Of a stretch of DNA of 36,660 nt, positions 19,528 through 28,344 are shown one piece after another. This DNA comes from a virus: positions 1 through 36,660 of the IMG/VR virus record IMGVR_UViG_3300032294_000821; one strand, written 5' to 3'. Under the pieces are notes generated by a model. The model saw nothing but the letters and a program-made list of their open reading frames with translations. It had not been told where the DNA came from and did not search any database. Made by a program: the position numbers and the translations under genes. Positions within the stretch are counted from its first letter, which is position 1. Every line of letters starts with the position of its first letter.

Positions 19528-19944
19528 ATGGCGAATTTTAGTCACGTAGGTGCTGACACCCCAGACCAGTTTAGTAGATACCGTCTTGCTAAAGCTATCA
19601 ACATAAGCGTTGGTGCTACTGGCAATGCTGTAGCTTCTCTAGGTATTGAGGCTGGCACTTCTTACATTGTTCGCCAGATAACTGTTACTAACGCAAACAA
19701 ATCCATTGCAACGGCAAACGTTACCATCTTGACAACCAATGATGGTAACACTTCCAATGCAGTATCTAATAACGTAGTTTTATCAAGCATTGACGCAGCA
19801 ACAACCAAGTATCAAGATGTAGGCTTGGCGACTGCTGCAGCTTCCGCTGTATATACAGCTGGTAGCTTGTTCGTGAAGGTAAACACTGCAGTTAGTGGTG
19901 GAACTTGCGACATTTCAGTTTATGGCGACATAGTTACACTGTAA
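19528..19944 (+). CDS. Beta-rich virion protein (138 aa)
   Basis: A 138-residue protein of Thr/Ala/Val/Asn-rich strands (ANVTILTTNDGNTSNAVSNN) ending in SVYGDIVTL, with AAGGAG before the ATG. It follows the previous small protein and, like it, is probably a head surface or vertex protein. The stop overlaps the next start (TAATG). Confidence 0.6.
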   Translation: MANFSHVGADTPDQFSRYRLAKAINISVGATGNAVASLGIEAGTSYIVRQITVTNANKSIATANVTILTTNDGNTSNAVSNNVVLSSIDAATTKYQDVGLATAAASAVYTAGSLFVKVNTAVSGGTCDISVYGDIVTL

Positions 19945-20279
19945 TGATTTACGTTACCAACAACGGAAAAACGGATTTCTCTGCGGAGCATGCTTGTACA
20001 AAATACGAGTTCCCCGTAGGGAAAACCGTTGAACTTCCTGAGAAGGTAGCTAGTTTTATTTTTGGGTACGGCGTAGATGATAAATACACCGTACTGGTTC
20101 GTAACGGTTGGTTAAAGATGAGCAACGAATATTCTGTTGCTTTGGCAAAACTAGCTGAGTTTAGATTTACAACTGAACCTGTAAAGCATCACTTACAATC
20201 CCCGGTGATTGAGCGAGTAGCCCCTCCGCCATCGAAAGGTGGTAAGGGGGCAAAAGCCCAACAAGTACAACATGGATAA
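19944..20279 (+). CDS. Small head-tail region protein (111 aa)
   Basis: With the TAATG-coupled ATG at 19944 the product has 111 residues: YVTNNGKTDFSAEHACTKYEF, a possible small beta domain, then a basic Gly/Lys tail (PPPSKGGKGAKAQQVQHG). An upstream codon would add 13 residues from the other frame's end and is not favoured. The function is not known; the location suggests head completion. Confidence 0.6.
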   Translation: MIYVTNNGKTDFSAEHACTKYEFPVGKTVELPEKVASFIFGYGVDDKYTVLVRNGWLKMSNEYSVALAKLAEFRFTTEPVKHHLQSPVIERVAPPPSKGGKGAKAQQVQHG

Positions 20280-20282
20280 AAA

Positions 20283-20924
20283 ATGGCAATTTTCTTATCG
20301 GACTACATTACAGAATGTCGCAGACTTCTCCATGATGCCAACGGGAATTTTTATACCGACACGCAGTTAACCGATTACATCAATGATGCTAGGTCACATA
20401 CCGTACAGGATACGGGATGCCTACGCACCATTCAAACCCTAAATTTAGTTACAGGGCAAGAAGTCTATACTTTTGCTAATGACTTTCCTGAAGGCGACAA
20501 AACCCTTGATGTTTTAAACATCAACATTTATTGGGGTAATTCTCGTACTCCACTACGATATTTAGCATGGACTGACTTTAACGCTCAGTTACGCTATTGG
20601 CAGAACTATCGTGGCTTGCCGATTGCATTTTCCATGTACGGACAGGGCAGAATCTATATTGGACCCGTTCCACAAGAAAACTATACGGCTGAAGCGGACA
20701 CCGTTATTTTGCCAACACCGCTAGTTAACAGCACAACTCCTGACCAGCTAAAAGAGCCATACACTGAGCCAGTGGCTTTTTACGCTTGTTATAAAGCCAA
20801 GTACTACGAACAATCGTATGGAGAAGCAGAGATTTTTAAACAAGAATATGCCCGTCATGTTCAGGGAGTATTAACCAGTACGTTTACCCGTAGGATGCCA
20901 ACCCCCTATTCGACAGCGTACTAA
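20283..20924 (+). CDS. Head-tail adaptor protein (gp6/tail-tubular A-like)
   Basis: This 213-residue protein opens with DYITECRRLLHDANGNFYTDTQLTDYIND, the helical start typical of podovirus adaptor (tail-tubular A or P22 gp4-like) proteins, and continues with GLPIAFSMYGQGRIYIGPVP and a helical end (YYEQSYGEAEIFKQEYARHVQG). Such proteins bind beneath the portal ring and carry the tail hub. The gene directly precedes the gp10-like tail protein, the usual order. Confidence 0.75.
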   Translation: MAIFLSDYITECRRLLHDANGNFYTDTQLTDYINDARSHTVQDTGCLRTIQTLNLVTGQEVYTFANDFPEGDKTLDVLNINIYWGNSRTPLRYLAWTDFNAQLRYWQNYRGLPIAFSMYGQGRIYIGPVPQENYTAEADTVILPTPLVNSTTPDQLKEPYTEPVAFYACYKAKYYEQSYGEAEIFKQEYARHVQGVLTSTFTRRMPTPYSTAY

Positions 20925-20926
20925 TC

Positions 20927-22672
20927 ATGGCTTCCCCAGAACAGCGAAAACTTTATCAGGTTAGCAAAGAATTTAGGGGAATTAACACCAAGGCTAACCG
21001 CACGTCTATTGGAAAAGATGAGTTTTCATGGCTAGAAAATGCCATGCCTATTGGCTTTGCCAATATCAAAATCATTCCAAACTCAAGCAATGTAGCCATT
21101 GGCAATGCTGCTTTAAGTTGGGCAAATACCGTCACTTTTATGTCCACGACCAATATTGGTCTTAATGACTATGTGGTAGCTTTTGAACAAGATGGTAGGG
21201 CTGAGTATTACAACGTTACTACTGGCACTAAGGGCAATGTAGCCGTTACTGGAACTTTCTCTAATTCTGGTATTCAAACATCCCAATGGGAAAACGAGCG
21301 TTTATTGATTATTGACCCAGTTAAAGGCTACTTTACATGGGATGGAACAAACACCGTTTCAGTCGGTTCGATTGCTACGGTCAATATTACCTCTGGAGGG
21401 GGTGGTTACGTAACGGCTCCTAACGTTACTATTTCATCTACACAACAAACTGGTGGAATTAACGCCACTGCTACGGCAACCATTGTAAGCAACGTAGTTA
21501 CTAGCATTACTTTGACGGAATCTGGAACTGGCTACCTAAATGCAGCCAATGTGACGGTTACGATTGGGGCTAGTCCGACTGGCAATAATGCCTCGGCTAA
21601 CGTAACCTTATTTAGCCAAACAGGAACCGCTATACAGAGCTTTAGCGGGCGTGTATGGATTGCGGAAGGCAGAACTATCTACTACTCGGCTGCTGGCTCC
21701 TATAACGATTTTACGAGCGTATCCGCTGGCAATATCATCCTGACCGACGCTACGCTACACGGCTCAATCCAGCAGTTATTGTCAGCTAATAACTTTTTGT
21801 ATATTTTTGGCGATACATCGATTAACGTATTTTCCGATGTTCGAGTTGGCACATTAGGGAATACCCTATTTACCAATACAAACGTATCGGCTTCGGTTGG
21901 CTCTCAACTGCCTTACGCTATATTCCCGTACTTCCGTTCTGTTTTGTTTATGAACAACTACGGAGTCTATGCGCTAGTCGGTGCAACGACCACAAAACTA
22001 TCCGACCCACTGGACGGCATTATTCCTGACATTGACTTTAGTAAGCCAGTCTTTGCTGGACAAGTGTTGATTAATAACATTTTGTGCGCCGCATTTAACT
22101 TTTACTACACGGGTACTGGATACGGTTCAACCCCTTATAACAAGTACATTACAGCCGTTTTCTTTGAGAAAAAGTGGTTTTTTGCCGAACAGGGTGGAGA
22201 TTTAAAGTTTATTGTTTCCGTGCCAAATGAAGGTTTAATTACCATGTTTGGCTCTAATGGAACGAACCTAAAAGAGTTTTTTTCGGATTCTTCATCTAAT
22301 ATTGACAGCGTTGTGCAAACCGCCTTGCTTGCCTTTGACGACCCAATCCGAGATAAACAAGCCCTCAAGATTGGTGTGGAAGTTACCTCTGACTTTGGAA
22401 CTGACCTAGATGTTACAGTAGATGCTGAAAACCGTTCTTCTCCAGTTATTGACCTTACCACTTTTGTAAATTGGCAGAACATCAACTTGCAAAATATTCC
22501 GTGGACGAATAACCTTGGTAATCAAATAGGCTGGATTAATGCGGGTTACTTCCTGTACAAAAATGATGCACAGCAATATGGTAAATACCTAGGAATGACC
22601 ATAACTGCCGTTAGTCCAAACTTTGTGTACAACGGCATGAACTTTGAATATGAATTAAGAGCGAGATACTAA
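20927..22672 (+). CDS. Tail hub/nozzle protein (P22 gp10 or tail-tubular B-like)
   Basis: A 581-residue protein beginning QVSKEFRGINTKANRTSIGKDEFSWLENAMPI, the standard start of gp10-like stabilisation proteins in short-tailed phages. Beta-propeller-like repeats follow (RLLIIDPVKGYFTWDG, NFLYIFGDTSINVFSDV). Residues about 152-215 hold a Thr/Ser/Gly-rich inserted segment (TSGGGGYVTAPNVTISS) that reads like an extra beta domain. The C-terminal part again fits a tail nozzle (INLQNIPWTNNLGNQIGW). It forms the tail tube below the adaptor and is the best evidence for a podovirus-type tail. Confidence 0.8.
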   Translation: MASPEQRKLYQVSKEFRGINTKANRTSIGKDEFSWLENAMPIGFANIKIIPNSSNVAIGNAALSWANTVTFMSTTNIGLNDYVVAFEQDGRAEYYNVTTGTKGNVAVTGTFSNSGIQTSQWENERLLIIDPVKGYFTWDGTNTVSVGSIATVNITSGGGGYVTAPNVTISSTQQTGGINATATATIVSNVVTSITLTESGTGYLNAANVTVTIGASPTGNNASANVTLFSQTGTAIQSFSGRVWIAEGRTIYYSAAGSYNDFTSVSAGNIILTDATLHGSIQQLLSANNFLYIFGDTSINVFSDVRVGTLGNTLFTNTNVSASVGSQLPYAIFPYFRSVLFMNNYGVYALVGATTTKLSDPLDGIIPDIDFSKPVFAGQVLINNILCAAFNFYYTGTGYGSTPYNKYITAVFFEKKWFFAEQGGDLKFIVSVPNEGLITMFGSNGTNLKEFFSDSSSNIDSVVQTALLAFDDPIRDKQALKIGVEVTSDFGTDLDVTVDAENRSSPVIDLTTFVNWQNINLQNIPWTNNLGNQIGWINAGYFLYKNDAQQYGKYLGMTITAVSPNFVYNGMNFEYELRARY

Positions 22673-22673
22673 T

Positions 22674-23390
22674 ATGACAGCAAAAGTAACCGTACCGAAT
22701 ACCTTTGCGACTCAAACTACCGCTATTCCCCTAGCGCAGCTTGATTCCAACTTTACCCAAGTTAGCGGGGCTATTAACAATGCTGCCACTTACTCAAACT
22801 ATGCCGATGATATTGGCACTGCTAATAACTACTTTATCAATATTTCAGGGGTAACAACCACTTATGTAGCTGGAATCCGCTTTCAGTTCAAGGCTGCCAA
22901 TGACAATACTGGCAACTCTAGCCTAGATGTTAACGGACAGGGACCAAAAGGCATTGTTCAAAAAGACGGTACTGATATTCGTCCATATACCATTATTGCT
23001 AATCAAATTGTCGATGTTTTGTACAACGGCACTAACTTCCAGCTAATGAATTATGACTCTACTGGTATTGAAGTGGACTCGATTGTTAGCGCTGCAACCA
23101 TTACGCCACCGATTGATATATGTACTCAGTACAATGTAACCGCTTTAGCAACTCCAGCAACGGTAGCCGGTCCATCTGGAACCCCTTATTTGGGTCAAAA
23201 AATCATTATTCGCATTAAAGACAATGGAGTTTCTCAAGGATTGACTTGGGATACCGCTGTTGGTGGCTATCGTGAGATTGGCGTTACATTGCCAACGGCT
23301 ACCATTCCATCTAAAATTTTGTATGTCGGTTGTATTTACAACTTTGCGGACGACTATTGGGATGTTGTCGGTGTTGCTCAACAAGTTTAA
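22674..23390 (+). CDS. Tail fibre-like protein (238 aa)
   Basis: The N-terminus (PNTFATQTTAIPLAQLDSNFTQVSGAI) is the common opening of phage tail-fibre proteins that trimerise on the tail. Beta-rich modules include FQFKAANDNTGNSSLDVNGQGPKGI and a C-terminal lectin-like segment with YLGQKIIIRIKDNG and GLTWDTAVGG. That last module is repeated in form at 24241-24606. It probably touches the host surface or links other fibres. Confidence 0.75.
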   Translation: MTAKVTVPNTFATQTTAIPLAQLDSNFTQVSGAINNAATYSNYADDIGTANNYFINISGVTTTYVAGIRFQFKAANDNTGNSSLDVNGQGPKGIVQKDGTDIRPYTIIANQIVDVLYNGTNFQLMNYDSTGIEVDSIVSAATITPPIDICTQYNVTALATPATVAGPSGTPYLGQKIIIRIKDNGVSQGLTWDTAVGGYREIGVTLPTATIPSKILYVGCIYNFADDYWDVVGVAQQV

Positions 23391-23399
23391 GGATAAATT

Positions 23400-23729
23400 A
23401 TGGGAATTAATGCGTTCACAAAAACTGGCAACACGGTCGTTTTTACGGCAAGTACGACTGCTCCAGCTGCCGTCCAAGCTGTTTCCTCTACTCTAGGTGG
23501 AAACCAGTACCGGGTCGTTAATGCTGGAACGGTTACAGTTTTTCTAGGTTATGGCACAACGGTTGCCGCCGCTAATGCTGCAGCTACTATAGTGACCAGC
23601 TCTCAAGAGTCTTTCCCGCTACTATCTGGAACTGATGAGATTTTAAGTTTTGTGCCTAATGCGTACTTTACTGGTATTACTGCTGCGGGTAATGCAGTGG
23701 TTTACATTACTCCCGGAGATGGTTTGTAG
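23400..23729 (+). CDS. Small beta-rich tail-region protein, paralogue of the 440-787 product
   Basis: The 109-residue protein shares its whole layout with the product of 440-787: GNTV, NQYRVVN, VFLGYGTT and the end AGNAVVYITPGDGL. It lies among tail-fibre genes, between the fibre protein and the HNH gene. The two copies differ through much of their length, so the duplication is old. It may be a fibre-tip or decoration subunit. Confidence 0.7.
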   Translation: MGINAFTKTGNTVVFTASTTAPAAVQAVSSTLGGNQYRVVNAGTVTVFLGYGTTVAAANAAATIVTSSQESFPLLSGTDEILSFVPNAYFTGITAAGNAVVYITPGDGL

Positions 23730-23753
23730 ACCATCATGGGATTAAAAATGTTA

Positions 23754-23782
23754 TCATATAACTTTCTGGGAGAGTTATATGA
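23754..23782 (+). promoter_or_regulatory. Hairpin covering the start codon of the HNH gene
   Basis: TCATATAACT (23754-23763) pairs perfectly with AGTTATATGA (23773-23782) around a 9-base loop TTCTGGGAG. The ATG of the HNH gene (23779-23781) lies in the 3' arm and the GGGAG ribosome site in the loop. Folding would hide the start codon when the gene is read through from upstream. Start-region hairpins are known to limit the translation of phage homing endonucleases such as I-TevI. Confidence 0.7.
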
Positions 23783-24237
23783 AAGTTTGTGTAATTTGCA
23801 AAGAATTAAAACCTTTAGATTTTTATTACAAAGGTTATGCAAGGTGTAAAAGCTGTAGATATGAATGGACTAAAAAATATAGACAGTCAGAAAAGGGTAA
23901 GGAAGTAAGAAAAAAGGAAGCTATTAACGCAAGATTGCAAGGAAAAAAACAGATAAGGCAGAAGCGTTATGAACAAACTGAAAAGGGAAAGTTGCAACAA
24001 AAAAAGTATGATTTAAAAAGATATGGGAGTCCTGAAGGAAAAGCTAGACTAGCTGCAAAAAATGCTGTTAGATATGCTTTGAGAGTGGGAAAATTAGTTA
24101 AACAGCCGTGTTGGATTTGTGGAGAAAATATGTCAGAAGCGCATCATCCATCTTATGCACCAGATATGAGATTAGCAGTTTCTTGGCTATGCTCTTTTCA
24201 CCACAACCAAATTCACAATGTTCCACACAGTTTATAA
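23779..24237 (+). CDS. Free-standing HNH endonuclease (homing-type)
   Basis: This 152-residue basic protein has a zinc finger of Cys4, Cys7, Cys23 and Cys26 at the N-terminus and a Lys-rich helical middle. The HNH core contains CWICG (111-115), EAHHPSYAPD (120-129) and WLCSFHHNQIHN (136-147). It probably nicks or cuts DNA at a site in related phages. It interrupts the tail-fibre gene series and is A-rich with many AGA codons and Lys, unlike its neighbours, which points to recent mobile entry. A hairpin covers its start codon. Confidence 0.88.
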   Translation: MKVCVICKELKPLDFYYKGYARCKSCRYEWTKKYRQSEKGKEVRKKEAINARLQGKKQIRQKRYEQTEKGKLQQKKYDLKRYGSPEGKARLAAKNAVRYALRVGKLVKQPCWICGENMSEAHHPSYAPDMRLAVSWLCSFHHNQIHNVPHSL

Positions 24238-24240
24238 ATT

Positions 24241-24606
24241 ATGCTAAAAGTCGTCAGCACCTTTAACGATACCGACCTAAATCCACGGGTTGTCATTATT
24301 CCAAATGGTACTTCTGTCACCATTAATGCTGACACGACTGATTTAGCTATTCAGACCAATACTCAGCCAGCTGGTACGCTGACCATGAACGCCCCGACTG
24401 GTACGCCAGCTAACGGGCAACGGTTTATTTTTCGCTTGCAAAGCACTAACCAGCAAACCTTTTCTTGGAATGCTGCCTTTGAAGGCTCTGCTGATATTGG
24501 CTTACCTAGCCTTTCTTCTGGTGGCGACCAGTACGATTACATGGGATTTATGTGGAACTCTAGTTCTGGCACATGGCAATTACTTGGAAAAGTCTTTGGA
24601 TTTTAA
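24241..24606 (+). CDS. Tail fibre-associated beta-rich protein (121 aa)
   Basis: The 121-residue protein contains GTPANGQRFIFRLQSTNQQ, FSWNAAFEGSADIGLPS and SSSGTWQLLGKV. These match in order and spacing the C-terminal module of the 22674-23390 fibre (GTPYLGQKIIIRIK, LTWDTAVGG, DDYWDVVG). It is thus a second copy of the same lectin-like module as a stand-alone gene, probably part of the fibre tip. It follows the HNH gene directly. Confidence 0.65.
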   Translation: MLKVVSTFNDTDLNPRVVIIPNGTSVTINADTTDLAIQTNTQPAGTLTMNAPTGTPANGQRFIFRLQSTNQQTFSWNAAFEGSADIGLPSLSSGGDQYDYMGFMWNSSSGTWQLLGKVFGF

Positions 24607-24615
24607 GGAGTTATG

Positions 24616-24822
24616 ATGATTAAGATTGATTTTGAAATTACAAAGAATCGAATGACATTAAGAGATGCTATTCATTTGCCAGACAATCATCAGTACACCG
24701 ATGCTCAGATTGAAGCGATGAAAAAGAAACGATTTGACGACTGGTATGCGATTGTGACCGCTCCGCAAAAAGATGAGCCAGTTGACGAGCAACCCATAGA
24801 ACAACAAACATCTGAGGAGTAA
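24616..24822 (+). CDS. Small acidic-tailed protein before the large tail protein (68 aa)
   Basis: AAGGAG lies 5 bases before the second of two in-frame ATGs, giving 68 residues. The product starts MIKIDFEITKNRMTLRDAIHLPDNHQ and ends in an acidic tail (DEPVDEQPIEQQTSEE). Its middle (TDAQIEAMKKKRFDDWYAIV) resembles helper proteins found before fibre genes in some phages. It may be a fibre chaperone, but this is only context. Confidence 0.6.
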   Translation: MIKIDFEITKNRMTLRDAIHLPDNHQYTDAQIEAMKKKRFDDWYAIVTAPQKDEPVDEQPIEQQTSEE

Positions 24823-24824
24823 CC

Positions 24825-27800
24825 GTGGCTGACCGATATTGGGTAGGTGGTTCTGGTAACTGGGATGCTACAAGCACAGCAAATTGGTCAACATCATCAG
24901 GAGGTGCTGCTGGTGCTTCTGCTCCTACATCTGCCGACAATGTTATTTTTGATGCTGGTTCTAATACTGGAACAAACCCATTTACTGTAACTGTTGATGG
25001 AACGTCATCTGTTCCATCCGTATGCAATGACTTTTCTACTGGCGGTGCTGGTGGTGCATTAGATGGTGCAATGACATTATCTTTAGGAGCTACAGCATAT
25101 TTAAATTGCTATGGTTCTTTAACTTTACCAGCAACAAACTTTACATGGACTGGAGTTGCTGGATGTCAATTTATATTGAAATCTACCTCAACAGGAAAAA
25201 CAATTACAACAAATGGTGTAAGTTTAACTAATACATCGGTAGTTTTTGATGGTGTTGGAGGAGAATGGACTTTAGGTAGCGCATTTACTTCTACAGCTAG
25301 AAATATAACCATTACAAATGGTTCTTTTGTTACATCAAATTATAATATTACAGCACTTGCATTTGATATTGGGTCTAATAGTCAAACAAGGTCATTAACG
25401 CTTGGTTCTTCTACTCTTACTCTTAGCGGCACAAGTGTATTTAGTTATTCTGGAACAGGCTTTACACTTAACGCTGGCACATCCACAATTACTACTGCTA
25501 CTGCAGGCGCAGTATTTAGTGGCGGTGGACTGACTTTCTACAATGTATCGTTTACAAGTGGCGCTAGTGGAACAACCACAATCAATGGTGCAAATACATT
25601 TAATAATTTAAGCGTAACAAGTAGGTCTGCTGATGGTAATAGACGGGTTACGCTTGGAGCAAACCAAACCATTAGTGGCACATTAACTTTAGGCGCTACT
25701 AATACTGCTGTAAGAAGGGTTCAGGTTCAGTCTGATGTAGTTGGAACTCAACGCACAATTACACTTAACGGTACATTAGCAACTCTTGCTGATGTTGATT
25801 TTAAAGATATCAATGCTGCTGGTTCTGTAGCAACCCCTTGGACTGGAACTCGTTTGGGCGATGCTTTAAACAATAGCAATATTACTTTTGCAACACCAAA
25901 GACTGTTTATTGGAATTTGGCTGGTTCTCAGAACTGGTCAGCTGTAGCATGGGCAACTACCAATAATGGAACTCCAAATGTAAATAATTTTCCGTTACCT
26001 CAAGATACAGCAGTATTTACGGAAGCTGGCTCTGCTGGAACTGTAACAATTAATACATTTTGGTGGATTGGTTCTATTCAAATGGCTGATGGAGTATCTA
26101 ATCGAACAACAGCATTTACATTGGCAACAGGCACAAATATCCCCATTATTTATGGCAATGTAACTTTATTTAGTAGCCTTACTTTAACTGGAACAGGAGT
26201 AATAACGCTTTCTGGTCAAGGAACAACTCAAACCATTACATCTGCTGGAATAACATTTACTCAGCCAATTACGATTGATTCTCCATCTGGCACAGTTCAG
26301 TTATTAAATAATTTAACAACCAGCGGAACAGTTACATTAACTCAAGGAACACTAGACCTATCTAGCGGTAACAGAACTTTAACTTGTAATACATTTAGTT
26401 CATCCAACTCTAACACTAGAGCTATTGATTTTGGAACTGGCGAAATAAATATTACTGGTAATTCCACAACAATTTGGAACATTGCTACTGCCACAGGATT
26501 TACTTATACTGGCACACCTACAGTAAATTGCACATATTCTGGCTCTACAGGCACTAGAACTGTAAGACAAGGCTCAACTGCTGGAGGAAGCGAAAGCGGT
26601 TCTGTAAATTTTAATTTCTCCGCAGGTTCTGACATAGTTGATATTGGTAGATTTGTTAGAAATGTAAACTTTACAGGTTTTACAGGCACACTGGCTAATA
26701 CCGTTACCAACAATATTTACGGCAATTTGATCATATCTAGTGGTATGTCTTTAACTGCTGGTGCAAATGCAACAACATTTGCCGCCACATCAGGCACACA
26801 GCAAATTACAACCAATGGCATAACTTTAGATTTTCCAATTACACAAAACAACCCGGGAGCAACACTCCAGCTCCAAGACAATTTAACAATGGGTTCTACT
26901 CGTACCTTTACTTTAACTGCTGGAACATTGGATTTGTCTAGCGGTAATAGAACACTAAGCACAGGATTGTTTAGCTCTAGCAATAGTAATACAAGGGCTA
27001 TTGCTTTTGGCACTGGAAATATTACGCTTACTAATAATGATGCATCTATTTGGAACACTACTACAGCTACAAATTTTAGCTACACAGGAACTCCAACAGT
27101 CAATGCAACCTATAGCGGCTCTACAGGCACAAGAACAATTAATCATGGTGGGACAACAGGTGCTACTGAAGCAAACTCAATAAGCGTTAATGTTTCTGCT
27201 GGTTCAGATATTGTTGCGCTATCTCAATTTTTTAAAAATGTAAATTTTACTGGTTTTACAGGAACATTAAACGCCAATGGTAGGTCTATTTATGGAAATT
27301 TAATTTTATCTAGTGGAATGACTTTAGTTGCGGCTGGAGCTTCAACAACCACATTTGCAGCCACATCTGGAACTCAACAATTAACATCTAACGGTAAAAC
27401 ATTAGACTTTCCAGTTACTATTGATGGTGTTGGCACTACAGTTTCATTGCAAGACGCATTGACAATGGGTTCTAAAACTTTATTAATTAACAATGGAACA
27501 TTTACAACAAATAACTACAATGTAACTACTGGAAGAATAACTTTTGATACTGGAACAAAAGCTATTAACATGGGTTCTAGCTCATTTACGTTAATTGGAA
27601 CAGCTGGCAATGTTAGTTCTTGGAATGTTTTAGATGCTACTAATTTAACCATTAATGCTGGAACATCTACTATTAATTTAGCCGAGCCATACTCTGTTGG
27701 TGGAAAACAAAACTTTGTTGGCGGTGGATTTACATACTACAACTTAAACTTTAGCGGTGGTCAAGATTGTGAATTGTCTGGAAACAATACATTTAACAAT

Positions 27801-28106
27801 ATAAGCAATACCACGCAACCAGTTACCATTAAATTTGAGGCTGGCTCAACCCAAACAGTAAACAACTTTACGGTTAGTGGAAGTGCTGGAAACCTAGTCT
27901 ATCTTGAGTCTTTGACTCCCGGAACTATTTGGAATTTAACCAAAACCAGTGGTACAGTAACGGTAACCTATTGCGATATTACTGACTCCGATGCGAATGG
28001 CGGAGCAACATTTAATTGTATTAACGGTGTTAATGGCGGGAATAATACGGGCTGGAACTTCTCAAGCTCTTCATTCTCTAGTGGAAACTTTTTAGCTTTC
28101 TTCTAA
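24825..28106 (+). CDS. Large repetitive tail protein, putative receptor-binding beta-solenoid (1093 aa)
   Basis: The N-terminus YWVGGSGNWDATSTANWS is a widespread opening of phage tail proteins. The rest is almost all Thr/Ser/Asn/Gly with short strands, as in parallel beta-helices. Three tandem units of about 191 residues are visible: GTLDLSSGNRTL occurs near residues 508 and 700, and a degenerate form near 891, each followed by SSSNSNTRAI-like, YTGTPTVN-like and NVNFTGFTGTL blocks. It has no autocleavage or enzyme motif that I can see. GAGGAG precedes a GTG start. Codon use is more T/A-rich than that of the capsid genes. It is likely the main host-range determinant. Confidence 0.75.
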   Translation: MADRYWVGGSGNWDATSTANWSTSSGGAAGASAPTSADNVIFDAGSNTGTNPFTVTVDGTSSVPSVCNDFSTGGAGGALDGAMTLSLGATAYLNCYGSLTLPATNFTWTGVAGCQFILKSTSTGKTITTNGVSLTNTSVVFDGVGGEWTLGSAFTSTARNITITNGSFVTSNYNITALAFDIGSNSQTRSLTLGSSTLTLSGTSVFSYSGTGFTLNAGTSTITTATAGAVFSGGGLTFYNVSFTSGASGTTTINGANTFNNLSVTSRSADGNRRVTLGANQTISGTLTLGATNTAVRRVQVQSDVVGTQRTITLNGTLATLADVDFKDINAAGSVATPWTGTRLGDALNNSNITFATPKTVYWNLAGSQNWSAVAWATTNNGTPNVNNFPLPQDTAVFTEAGSAGTVTINTFWWIGSIQMADGVSNRTTAFTLATGTNIPIIYGNVTLFSSLTLTGTGVITLSGQGTTQTITSAGITFTQPITIDSPSGTVQLLNNLTTSGTVTLTQGTLDLSSGNRTLTCNTFSSSNSNTRAIDFGTGEINITGNSTTIWNIATATGFTYTGTPTVNCTYSGSTGTRTVRQGSTAGGSESGSVNFNFSAGSDIVDIGRFVRNVNFTGFTGTLANTVTNNIYGNLIISSGMSLTAGANATTFAATSGTQQITTNGITLDFPITQNNPGATLQLQDNLTMGSTRTFTLTAGTLDLSSGNRTLSTGLFSSSNSNTRAIAFGTGNITLTNNDASIWNTTTATNFSYTGTPTVNATYSGSTGTRTINHGGTTGATEANSISVNVSAGSDIVALSQFFKNVNFTGFTGTLNANGRSIYGNLILSSGMTLVAAGASTTTFAATSGTQQLTSNGKTLDFPVTIDGVGTTVSLQDALTMGSKTLLINNGTFTTNNYNVTTGRITFDTGTKAINMGSSSFTLIGTAGNVSSWNVLDATNLTINAGTSTINLAEPYSVGGKQNFVGGGFTYYNLNFSGGQDCELSGNNTFNNISNTTQPVTIKFEAGSTQTVNNFTVSGSAGNLVYLESLTPGTIWNLTKTSGTVTVTYCDITDSDANGGATFNCINGVNGGNNTGWNFSSSSFSSGNFLAFF

Positions 28107-28107
28107 C

Positions 28108-28329
28108 ATGGACTTACAGATATTATTTAATATTGCGGTAGCCATTGCTGGCTTTTTTGGCGGGTGGATTCTGAATAACATTAGCAGAACCATGAATAAG
28201 CTCGATGATGATGTCCGTGCTATGCCATTAAATTATGTAACTAAAGAAGACTACAAAAGCGACATTGCTGAAATCAAAGGAATGTTGTCGGAGATTTATA
28301 GAGAGTTACGCAACAAAGCGGATAGGTAG
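28108..28329 (+). CDS. Membrane-anchored coiled-coil protein (73 aa)
   Basis: An N-terminal hydrophobic helix (about residues 5-24, ILFNIAVAIAGFFGGWILNN) is followed by a charged helix (SDIAEIKGMLSEIYRELRNKADR). Similar small phage proteins are described as XhlA-like or spanin-like and act in or near the membrane during lysis. It follows the big tail protein by one base and lies far from the main lysis cassette, so it may be a second lysis-related or an injection-related protein. Confidence 0.65.
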   Translation: MDLQILFNIAVAIAGFFGGWILNNISRTMNKLDDDVRAMPLNYVTKEDYKSDIAEIKGMLSEIYRELRNKADR

Positions 28330-28344
28330 GGTAAATCTATCAAT

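Noticed and set aside
23400-24606. Diversity-generating retroelement acting on the paralogous fibre modules
   Set aside because: No reverse transcriptase gene and no A-biased template/variable repeat pair was seen.
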